Assembly: GCA_028565635.1 (NCBI GenBank)
Contig: JAOXYB010015310.1
Coordinates: 1 to 19,622, forward strand
Reading direction: 5' to 3'
Source of the DNA: Phoronis ovalis
Lineage: Eukaryota > Phoronida > Phoronidae
DNA: 19,622 nt
Position numbers and translations under genes: made by a program. A model generated the notes under the pieces. That model was not told the origin of the DNA, made no database searches, and was given only the letters and a program-made list of their open reading frames with translations. This document shows positions 9,751-17,563 of the stretch, in pieces. Position 1 is the first letter of the stretch, and each line of letters starts with the position of its first letter.

Positions 9751-9963
9751 TATGTCACAGTTCTTTGAACCACATATCTGATAATCTATTGCCAAAAAAA
9801 TTATTACCGGTGAATTTTAGTAAGGCAAAAGTGAAAACGGAATATTTATCATTCTAAATTTGTGAATTTTTAAATTTTCTAATAATAGATTTTTTGGTAA
9901 AAAATGTTTTATGAAATCCCATGTTAATTCGTCATCCAAAATATGCGCGACAGTCCTCCACCT
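9751..9963 (+). repeat. Foldback repeat family, copy A
   Basis: This segment aligns with the reverse complement of 10400-10594. Shared blocks in order are TATG(T/A)CACA, TTTGAACC, AAAGTGAAAACG, ATATTTA(T/C)CATT, CCATGTTAA and GCGACA...CCACCT. A small dyad, CGTTGC...GCAACG, lies just upstream at 9722. No ORF is conserved. It is probably a non-autonomous element or one arm of a larger inverted repeat. Confidence 0.6.
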
Positions 9964-10399
9964 ACATCTCAATTATTTGAACTAAAAGAAATTTGGGTAA
10001 CAGCCGCTTTTGTTTGGGGATAATTTTCAAAGTTAAGGAAGTCTTATTTTCGCGTAGTCAATCGATTTTCCAAATGACTAGATGGGATTTTATTTCTTTT
10101 TTTACTTCTCAACAATGTTTCTTTCGTAAATTGCAAAAGGTGTGTGATCATGTAAAGTACAAACCAACTGTACCTCAAACCTCTCAGCTAAATGATATAT
10201 TATCCCTTTGGCACGAATAAATTGACACACCACCTCACAGCTAAACATGTTACATCATACCCGTTCTTGTTTACAGCTCAATAGTATTCCAAACCGTCCA
10301 GTCATATTTCTCATATGTGTCTGCTAATCGCCCAGTTCATATGTATGTTCAATAAATTATTTCAGGAAACAACACAAATATCCAAATAAAACGAACAAC

Positions 10400-10594
10400 A
10401 GGTGGCGCATTGTCGCCCATAATTCAGGAGGCAATTTAACATGGAACTTCAAAAAATATTTTTTTAGAAATTTCGTAAATTCAAAAATATAAAATGGTAA
10501 ATATTTCGTTTTCACTTTGGTTTTACTGAAACATACGGATAGTTTTTTTTCTGCAATATGCAATGAAATATGAGGTTCAAAAAAGTGTGTCATA
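10400..10594 (-). repeat. Foldback repeat family, copy B
   Basis: This is a diverged inverted copy of 9751-9963, aligning end to end by eye with the spacing of shared blocks largely kept. The short minus-strand reading frame across it is not conserved in copy A and is not called a gene. The B sequence AAAAACTATC before GTGAAAACG also matches the left arm of the palindrome at 11678. Confidence 0.6.
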
Positions 10595-10655
10595 AATTTT
10601 AGTGTTGACAAGTGAATGTACCTTAACTATGAAACTAGTACACTTGCTCCAAGTA

Positions 10656-10718
10656 TTTTTTAATTTATTATTTTTTAATTAATTATTTTTTTTTAATTAA
10701 TTATTTTTTAATTTATCA
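10656..10718 (+). repeat. AT-only low-complexity tandem repeat
   Basis: Four imperfect units of the type TTTTTTAATTAATTA, about 14-19 bases each, differ mostly in the length of the T run. Confidence 0.8.
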
Positions 10719-11338
10719 TTTTGATAACTGCGATGTGCTTTTGTTGCAAATAAATCAATATTTCAGTGGGAAAATGCTTTTTTTTATTGATTTTATACCT
10801 CTTTTTGATATATGGTGCCATATATTTGATAGTGAAATCCAGTAGACTAAATTACTAGCTATTATAAGGAATCGCAACTTATTAAATAAAAACATTAATT
10901 TAAAAAAAAACACCGGAAGGACTTAAAGCAAGTCTATGAAACCAGATTGTGTATTTTTTAAACTTTATCAAACATTTGTATATTTAATCTGTATAATATG
11001 ACACAAAACTGATAAAGGTTATCTTCTCGTAATAGTGTACCCAAAAACTGTACTAAAAATTCACTGTAAATCCCGGTAAACCCCATGAACTATATATTAC
11101 TGACTTGATGAAAACATCCGGGTTCTGTCATTTTTACTGAATTTTCTTGAAATTGCATTTTTTTTAAATTTTAGCTAGATTTACTGTCATTTCTAATCCT
11201 AGATAAGGCTAAGACCCGCGTGACTGTTTTAAATAAAAATTCGTGAAAAGTACGTATTACACGTTTTTCACATATAATAAATAAGTGCCACACACAAAAT
11301 TTAATTAACGTTTAATGATACTTCATAAGAATCATTAG

Positions 11339-11405
11339 GTACATCCTGAGACTAATATAACTAAAGTTATTAGTTATTATTATAGTTATATTAGTCGCAG
11401 GGTAC
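11339..11405 (+). repeat. Inverted repeat with 14-bp perfect core arms
   Basis: GACTAATATAACTA at 11350-11363 pairs perfectly with TAGTTATATTAGTC at 11383-11396 across a 19-base spacer. The arms extend outward through CAGG and GTAC (11339 to 11405) with one mismatch and a 2-base gap. It lies between foldback copy B and the large palindrome at 11678. Confidence 0.75.
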
Positions 11406-11677
11406 ATCATCCTACAAGAAAACTCAATGGATTTAAATTCGTGATGACTGCGTTTTAAACAAGTAAATGATACTTTCATAATTTGTTATTTACCATTTTT
11501 ATATCGCGCCAGTACTTTCGGTTATATAATGAATTTAATTTTTAGCAAAGAAAGAATGAATCTGTTTTTAACATTTATTAGTAATTCAAGGATTATTTAA
11601 GGTATTCACAATTTGAATTACGCCAAATTTCAAGAGGATTGGACGGAACACATTCAAAATACGTTGTACTAAGTCTG

Positions 11678-11958
11678 TTTCACTACTTAATGTCGCAGGC
11701 GTTGCATCCCGTATCACCGAGAAAAACTATCACTTTTCTAATACTAAAGTGAAAACGACATACCAACCATTTTAAATTTGGGAAACAGGACGTATTCAAA
11801 AAGCATTTTTCAACAAAAAAAACTATCAATAGAAAATTTAAATTTCCACCAATTTAAAATGGTTAGTCAGCCGTTTTCTCTTTAGTATTAATACGATAAA
11901 CTAGAAATGTCTTTCTCGGTTATATGAGATCCAACATCTGCGACATTAAATAGTGAAA
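11678..11958 (+). repeat. Large inverted repeat of the foldback family (copies C-left and C-right)
   Basis: The left arm 11678-11778 and right arm 11851-11958 are reverse complements over about 100 bases with modest divergence, separated by 72 bases. Matching blocks are TTTCACTA, TTAATGTCGCAG, ACCGAGAAA, TACTAAAG, GAAAACG and a perfect 14-base inner block AACCATTTTAAATT. Weaker similarity may extend to 11611 and 12001. The GAAAACG block and what follows resemble copies A and B, so this is a third and fourth segment of one family. Confidence 0.75.
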
Positions 11959-12617
11959 TAGGCCTTACATGTATGTAAAGAGCTCGAAGCGAATTCAAAC
12001 TGTACAGCACAGGAGTAAAAAAAAAAGTTTCACGCATTTGAAATATAATATAAGGAAATCTGTTGTATGCGAAAACGTTTTCATTCTTTTGTACACTTAA
12101 ATTGTTGTAAAGATATTCAAAAATCAAACGTTGTAATTTTAACCAATTAATTAAAAATCTATGCTGATATTTAATGTTTACATTGCTTATTACGTTTGTA
12201 AAAGGTCAAGGTCAAGCTGTCACTCAACTATAAACCTCCATTCGTGTAAACCAGATTACAAAACAGTTAATAATACCATAATAATGATAATTTGTCAATT
12301 ATTCGCCAAAGGAAAGACAATAAACCACTACACATCACATCAAATAAGTGACAGTAGAAAGCAGCGAATTGCGTGCAGCCATGTGACCCCGGAAACCAAC
12401 AGCGAATCAAAGTAATGTAATCAGCAGAAGTAATATACTTTAGTTAAGATATTTTATAAACTCACAGCTACTAATTCACGCATTTTTAATAATGTATTTC
12501 GGTCATGGTGTGCAGAATTTAGGACCCAATACGAAAGGATAAGACACCCGGCGAAACTCCGTTGCAGTTACGCTGCAATATACTGAGACTACATAATATG
12601 ATCGATTATATATAGTA

Positions 12618-12689
12618 GGAGACATAGCTTAGTTGGGAGAGTGTAAGGCTGCATTTCTAATGGTCCGCGGTTAATATGATATAAGGAAA
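12618..12689 (+). ncRNA. tRNA-like element (SINE head or tRNA pseudogene)
   Basis: The left part follows a tRNA pattern. The acceptor position is 12618-12624, then TA, a D-arm GCTTAGTTGGGAGAGT with a good A box at 12625-12636, an anticodon stem TAAGG/TCTAA with mostly paired bases, and loop CTGCATT (anticodon position reads GCA). The variable bases TGGTC are next. The T arm at 12666-12682 is decayed, and the 3' acceptor strand no longer pairs. A run of about twelve T residues at 12713-12724 could end a Pol III transcript. It is likely a degenerate tRNA-derived SINE or tRNA pseudogene, not a working tRNA. Confidence 0.45.
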
Positions 12690-12963
12690 TAGTCAACCCC
12701 CGTTTTGCAACATTTTTTTTTTTTAAATTTCTGTATCAAAATTGCATTTTTAATTATTCTTTTTTATATTTTTTTAAATCCAAAAATAGCTGTCATGTCA
12801 GTAAAACTGGGTGTGGAAGAAATATTCTTGGTGTCTCTGTGTTGCTATACAATTATGCATATAACTTTAATTGAAATGTAATTTTGAAAAATTAATGAAA
12901 ATAACAAGATCTAAAATTTAATGTAACTGGAAAAAATCAATGAAAGAACAAAAAATCACAAAA

Positions 12964-13134
12964 CCGCGGATTAAATAAAATGAATCCGGAATAAATAATG
13001 ACAGCGGAATAAATGAAATGGAACCGAAACAAATCAAGACAGAGGAATAAATGAAATGAAACCGGAATAATCACGACAGTGGAAAATAAATAGACAGCGG
13101 AATAAATAAAATTGGAGCGGAATAAATACAATGG
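12964..13134 (+). repeat. Minisatellite with 37-39 bp units
   Basis: Repeats of the form GCGGAATAAATGAAATGG followed by AACCGGAATAAATCA and GACA start near 12964, 13003, 13042, 13079 (a half unit) and 13097. Each unit is two similar ~18-base halves carrying CGGAATAAAT. A minus-strand frame across it is Phe/Tyr/Ser-rich only because of the repeat and is not a gene. Confidence 0.8.
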
Positions 13135-13595
13135 GCCATGGTAACTTTACCATACTTTTCTTTTTGTATTAGTATTCTTTACCTAGGTCTTTTGCCATAA
13201 TCTTTTTTAACGTCATTTTGTTATTTTTGTGGATTCTTACTTTCTGAAGAAAGTTGTATAAACTGAAACACCATTAGACTCCCCATCCAACTCAGTAGAA
13301 AACAACACTCGATACAGTACCTGGGTGTTTTACTGTTTCTTATAAGACAGCAGCTTTTCCTTTTCATTGTAAATCATGATCAAGGACATGACAACATGCA
13401 TGATTACGTGTCATAACCTTGCAATTAAAGTTTAAAATACATGTAAAGTGTCTATACGTTCTTAACTGCATTATTAATAACTCATGTCATCTTTTTATAA
13501 TTAGTGTCATGAATCAATTCGGTGACATTAATTGCCTACATAATATTATTATAGTTAGCACTTCCTAGTCATGCATGTATAACATCACTGCGGCA

Positions 13596-13631
13596 TATAT
13601 AAGTAGCTTAAATTAGCAGTATATTTCATTC
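13596..13631 (+). promoter_or_regulatory. Core promoter of receptor gene 3: TATA box plus initiator
   Basis: TATATAAG at 13596-13603 is followed by TCATTC at 13626-13631, which fits the metazoan initiator pattern TCAKTY with the A at 13628, 32 bases past the TATA start. The predicted leader of about 105 bases to the ATG at 13733 contains no upstream ATG. An imperfect inverted repeat (AATTAGTGTCA at 13499, TGACATTAATT at 13523) lies about 95-130 bases upstream of the start site. Confidence 0.6.
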
Positions 13632-13732
13632 TGCATTTTCTAAAAAACTTCATTTTAGAATCATAACCATCTATAGCTTAAATAGTTATTGTAAAGTAGT
13701 CTCAGTGACAAACCGCGCCTGAGGACGCTACT

Positions 13733-13798
13733 ATGGTGCCGAATTATGTTACTACGAAAACACAGGATATCACAAGATCTGGTTATTTTTATCTAAGA
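13733..13798 (+). CDS. Receptor gene 3, exon 1 (N-terminal 22 residues)
   Basis: ATG at 13733 (context actATGG) opens 22 codons, beginning MVPNYVTTKTQDIT, and ends at a consensus donor AGA|GTAAGT at 13799 in phase 0. This matches the phase-0 acceptor at 15213. An in-frame TGA lies nine codons upstream, so this is the first possible start in the frame. It is preceded by a TATA/initiator promoter. The codons just before the ATG read PEDAT, resembling the PEDA/PEDT repeat motif in exon 1 of gene 4, which may mean the ancestral exon started further upstream. No signal peptide is seen. Confidence 0.6.
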
Positions 13799-15213
13799 GT
13801 AAGTCAATTTTCCCGTCAGTTTACGTTTTTTTAGTTTAATTACAAAAACATTTCGGTACAACTTTTTCGAATTATACTATTTGTATATTCTTGATGTTGA
13901 AATGCACATATTTGAACGCTTGAGAGGTTATTTTGGAAATCTGTGGTTGAAAATATCAGCGTGATTTTTTATGCCAATGTGGCGTTCTATTAAAAATGCA
14001 GCATAATTTCTAGTCCATTTTTAATCCAAATTAGCGTAAAAATGAGATACATGTAAGACGAAATTTGATTAACAGCCTCGATTGGCATTTTCATTTCGTT
14101 GTAAACTTGAATGATTCATTGGCTCTTTTAGCTACTTGTCAGAATAATATTTATTGTTTTGGTTAAAATATTTGAACATATAAGTAAATTAAATATGACC
14201 ATTTTATCACTGGAACTGGGCTGCAATTGAAGAACTTCAAATAATTGAATTGTAGCACGACATTTCAATAATAAATAAATGCTGAAATAATTTTATACAA
14301 AAACATTATTTGTGGCTGAACACATAAAATAAAACTGCAACCAACAACACAACATCTGAACATTTCTTATATGGAGAAATGGCGAGGAGGCCCACCCGGC
14401 TGGCTAATGATGCAGTAAAAAACAGAATTTCTTTTCCTACTTTAGCAACAAACAACAAAATTAGTTTATATACCATAAAAAGAATTTGAAAATTAGCTAT
14501 CTTTTAATTCTCAAGGTATCAAGCTAAGAGCTGATCTAACCCACTGGAAAGCTCTTATAGCACAACTATTACGTAACCCGGCCTGCATACCTTCAACGTT
14601 CAAAAAACGAAAAGAAATCATTTGCTTGCTCATAACAATTCCAAATTATAAATACATTTATACTGCATCTACATGGCCTAAATATTTATTTATTAACCAT
14701 TATAATAGCCATCCTGAATTGTCTTTAGTGAATTTTATCCATATAGTACATGTACAAAATGTATGTTTTTAGCTAAAATCGGCCGAATAAGGGTAAAAAT
14801 ACAAACTAAATCTGCAGGAAAAAAACACTAATGTAAACTATTAGACAGCTTTTTGCAAAAGACAACACCAGCATACCAATATATATTAATAATATTTTTT
14901 TTTAAATGCCAGGGAATTTATATCAGGGTCCAATTTATGACGCACGCGCGTACGTCATAGGGTTTAGAGAGATCGCTGTCTGGCACAAAAACAAGTAGGG
15001 TGCAATATAAATCATTTTCATGTTTAAATCAAAGAATAGGGCATGCTTGTTCACAACTTCCTGGATGTTTTCATTCAAAAGGAATGTATCTCGATCGTGT
15101 TATTATTGTACTTTTAAAATATTACATTTTAGTTATAAATCATAATTGCATTTCAGCAGCTTCTGTTCGTCGTAAGAGTACTTACTTGAATGATATTTTA
15201 CATGATTTTACAG
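13799..15213 (+). other. Intron 1 of receptor gene 3
   Basis: This is a proposed phase-0 intron of 1415 bases, donor GTAAGT at 13799 and acceptor tgattttacag ending at 15213. It contains a small hairpin (TAAGAGCT at 14525 with AGCTCTTA at 14550) and a CpG-rich palindrome at 14936-14959. Open frames near its 3' end (15000-15245) look like chance. Confidence 0.55.
14936..14959 (+). promoter_or_regulatory. CpG-rich 24-bp near-perfect palindrome with CRE-like half-sites
   Basis: TATGACG and CGTCATA flank a central ACGCGCGT that is itself palindromic. Only one base pair of the 24-bp dyad is mismatched (C/A). TGACG and TACGTCA are half-sites like those bound by CREB/ATF bZIP proteins. It stands out as a CpG cluster in AT-rich DNA, 255 bases before the receptor exon of gene 3. 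A regulatory role is inferred, not shown. Confidence 0.35.
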
Positions 15214-16317
15214 GTACCGAATGTGTATCAAGCAGCATTCTTTGAAATACTTGATCGCCCTGGGCAATCTACAGCTGATGCAAAATCTGACTCCAATGTA
15301 CATCATAATGGTGCAGATACGTTAATTTGGACCAACTCTACTGATGCAGATGTCCATTCCTTGCTTTCAAGCTACACAGTATTTTGGGTAGCTTTTTATA
15401 TTACGTATTACAAATATTTTGTGCTCCCTATCATTGCTTTTATTGCAAACTTGCTTTGTTTTTTAACAGTGTTACGTTATGTACGTAAATCTTCAATATA
15501 CTTGTACATGGCCGTGCTAGCTATATTTGATACACTAGTGATCTGGTTAAAGGCTTTAATTCTAGAAGCTGACAAATATAACACTTTAACTATAATAAAC
15601 AATACAGGGTGTAGAGTCACTTTATTTTTGTTATCTTGGTCTGCTGTTGTCGCAGTCTGGCTTGTTGTGTGTATGACAGTGGACCGTTTTATAATTATAG
15701 CATTTCCCCTCAAAGCGTCGAAATTGTGTACAGTGCGCAAGGCGTCAACAACCATATGTATACTGTGCGTTGTATCTGCTCTGTTAAGTGTGCCTTATCT
15801 TATTTATGAAAACAGAGCAAATACGGTAGCAAGTTCATTTACCTGCAAATGGGAACCTCCTTCCGATACGTTCAAATTTGTATACAGCTGGGTAGATACA
15901 AGTGTCTACTGCTATGTACCTCTAGTTCTTGTTTCTACTTTAAATGTCACTATGTATCTTTTAATGTCGAAGTGTTCTGTTAGAAATGCGGAAATGACAA
16001 GTGCAGTACCTTATACGTTTTATAAACATCAAAAACAAGTGACGATTATGGTGTTGTCAATGTCTATTGTATTTACAATCTTAAAAACTCCGTTTGCTGC
16101 CCTTATCATTACGGAATATTTTTGGAACTATACCGATGACCCTTCTCAATATGAACACGCCCAGTATCTTTTGTTCTCTGTCATGGCATATCTTTTTGTT
16201 GACATAAATTATGTGGTAAAGTTCTTCTTGTATTGTATTAGCGGTAAAAGGATTCGTCAGGATTTTGTTGAACAGTGTTGTTATTGCTGCACATTTTGTA
16301 AAAAAGCCAACGAATGA
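15214..16317 (+). CDS. Receptor gene 3, exon 2: divergent class A GPCR
   Basis: This exon codes residues 23-389 of a seven-transmembrane receptor, stop TGA at 16315. The frame stays open upstream to an ATG at 15190 inside the proposed intron, so an unspliced start is possible. I prefer the acceptor tttacag at 15213 because its position and phase match the paralogues. NSTDAD near residue 63 is shared with gene 1. D2.50 (LAIFD), cysteines near 155 and 233, and DRF at 179-181 are present. TM6 reads LKTP, with lysine at the toggle position 6.48. TM7 reads DINYVVKFFLY, with lysine replacing N7.49. The product stops shortly after helix 8 (RQDF...CCYCC). A tail like that of gene 1 continues in another frame just downstream, pointing to a frameshift. 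It may be functional but altered, or early in decay. Confidence 0.88.
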   Translation, partial: VPNVYQAAFFEILDRPGQSTADAKSDSNVHHNGADTLIWTNSTDADVHSLLSSYTVFWVAFYITYYKYFVLPIIAFIANLLCFLTVLRYVRKSSIYLYMAVLAIFDTLVIWLKALILEADKYNTLTIINNTGCRVTLFLLSWSAVVAVWLVVCMTVDRFIIIAFPLKASKLCTVRKASTTICILCVVSALLSVPYLIYENRANTVASSFTCKWEPPSDTFKFVYSWVDTSVYCYVPLVLVSTLNVTMYLLMSKCSVRNAEMTSAVPYTFYKHQKQVTIMVLSMSIVFTILKTPFAALIITEYFWNYTDDPSQYEHAQYLLFSVMAYLFVDINYVVKFFLYCISGKRIRQDFVEQCCYCCTFCKKANE

Positions 16318-16336
16318 GCTTATATTCAAAGTAAAG

Positions 16337-16357
16337 CGTTCCAAGGAAATATCAAGC
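16337..16357 (+). pseudogene. Out-of-frame remnant of the gene 3 receptor tail
   Basis: Read one frame over from the receptor, these codons give RSKEISS, matching SSKEISS in the tail of gene 1. Sixteen consecutive bases (TTCCAAGGAAATATCA) are identical between 16339-16354 and 3324-3339. It lies 20 bases past the stop codon of gene 3, consistent with a net frameshifting indel in the preceding A-rich segment. Confidence 0.65.
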
Positions 16358-16679
16358 TATTTGTTAGATTATATATGGCATGAATACAGAACAGGATTCA
16401 TTTTACGAGCTTTTTGTAACTTGGCTATATATTCTGAGTGCTTCATAAAAGTTTTTTGTAGATTCTGTTCCCGGATCTTATATTATCGACTTTTTCTTAC
16501 TATGTCACAGTAACAATTTTTTTTAGATATCACACGTTATTTTATTTTGTATTTTATGAAAAGCTGTTCAGGCAATTATATTGCGGTTGTGTGTTTTATA
16601 TTAAAATATGTGCTAAACAGCTTATATAATTATAAGAACATTTTATTCCGTGATAGATATATATGAGATTAATATCATA

Positions 16680-16685
16680 AATAAA
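16680..16685 (+). terminator. Candidate polyadenylation signal of receptor gene 3
   Basis: AATAAA lies about 360 bases after the stop codon and is followed by T-rich sequence (acattttattc). Another AATAAA is at about 16835. The distance is close to that in gene 1 (about 340 bases). Confidence 0.45.
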
Positions 16686-17484
16686 TACATTTTATTCAGC
16701 AAATCTACATGCAATTAATTGAATGATAGTGATTCATTGTTTTAGTCCAAGAAGTCGACGCTAAGGCCGCGCGCGGTCCCATTGAAAATACTTATGAATA
16801 TTATTAGGTTTTACTTATTGCACGAGCTGCACGATAATAAATATGCTAATCTTGTTCTAAGATCCTGCTTGTTATACAAAACGGAGCTTCTAATTTCTGA
16901 ACAATAAAAGCATGAGATGGTTATTGTAAAAATGCTTGCTTTTAAATGCTTGCTGACATGAATATACGACCTTTTCACTATATAGGAGTAAATAAACTGT
17001 ACGTATTTGTTGATTTTAACTGAGCGGATAAAAAATACAAAAAAAATATTGGGAATGAGTAAGTTCAATCTTCACCACAACACAATTTTTCCTAACTTCG
17101 AGCTAGAGTTAAAGCCAGCAATTATATTAAACAATATAAAAGTAGAATGCCTTCTAGCATAATTATTAAAACACGTCATCCACTCACCATAAAATTAAAG
17201 CTACTGTTACAGTATCGTTTAATTTTGGTGTCCCATAATTATGTAACCTATTTACCGTTATTAAATGATAGGCAACTGAACTCCTAATTTAATTAATTGT
17301 TTTATATGACAAAAGTTAAAATAAAAGTTTATATAATTAGACCAGGCAGCACTGGAACAGTGCTGGTATGGTTATGTAAGTTTTTATTTTAAGTTTTATA
17401 GTGAATTTACAGTGTAATAATCAGTAATGCACTCCTTCTATTGTGCATTAATCATTAATGAATGAGAGCAACATTTCCTAGAAA

Positions 17485-17563
17485 TTTCGTGAGAATCAAA
17501 CATGCAAGCGCCCGGACCCCCAATACAGAATTCAGAGACAATCCACTTAGCCACAGTGGAGTG
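17485..17563 (-). ncRNA. tRNA-like remnant (probable SINE head), minus strand
   Basis: On the minus strand, TGTGGCTAAGTGG (17543-17555) fits a Pol III A box, and CATGTTTGATTCTC (17491-17504) resembles a B box. Between them is GGGGGTCCGGGC, typical of the variable/T-arm region of tRNA-derived SINEs, but with about ten extra bases before the B box. Stems are poorly kept, so it is a decayed element and not a tRNA gene. Confidence 0.35.

Larger units (their letters stand above)
6333..13595. other. Long intergenic region without a supported gene
   Basis: About 7.3 kb of AT-rich DNA lie between receptor genes 2 and 3. The reading frames here are short, mostly under 90 codons, with no recognisable domain. 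I found no receptor fragment, transposase or reverse transcriptase. It holds several short inverted-repeat elements, a cluster of related foldback repeats at 9751-11958, AT microsatellite at 10656-10718, a tRNA-like element at 12618-12689 and a minisatellite at 12964-13134, each listed separately. It looks like a dumping ground for non-autonomous repeats within the array. Confidence 0.6.

Noticed and set aside
9993-10220. 75-codon plus-strand frame between foldback copies A and B
   Set aside because: It starts at a non-ATG codon, shows no recognisable domain, and has no related sequence in the other copies to support a transposon protein.
12937-13131. Minus-strand frame rich in Phe/Tyr/Ser, looking like a membrane peptide
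   Set aside because: Its composition is produced by the minisatellite units on the other strand.
12964-13134. CRISPR-like array
   Set aside because: Units are contiguous and diverged with no unique spacers, and the context is eukaryotic; it is a minisatellite.
6333-13595. A decayed receptor copy in the long gap between genes 2 and 3
   Set aside because: I looked for the conserved strings around D2.50, the ERY region and helix 8 and found none; a profile search would be more sensitive.
15190-15213. ATG at 15190 as the start of receptor 3
   Set aside because: It lies eight codons before a good acceptor (tttacag) placed as in the paralogues. A separate first exon with promoter is present at 13733. 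It is kept only as a possible intronic alternative start.
15477-15755. Minus-strand frames across the receptor exons (also 2400-2606, 5387-5575, 16081-16344)
   Set aside because: The same positions give similar minus-strand peptides in each paralogue only because the receptor exons are homologous; these are shadow frames.
17347-17365. Hairpin CAGCACTG-GAA-CAGTGCTG as a microRNA precursor
   Set aside because: The stem is only eight base pairs with a three-base loop, too short for a microRNA precursor.
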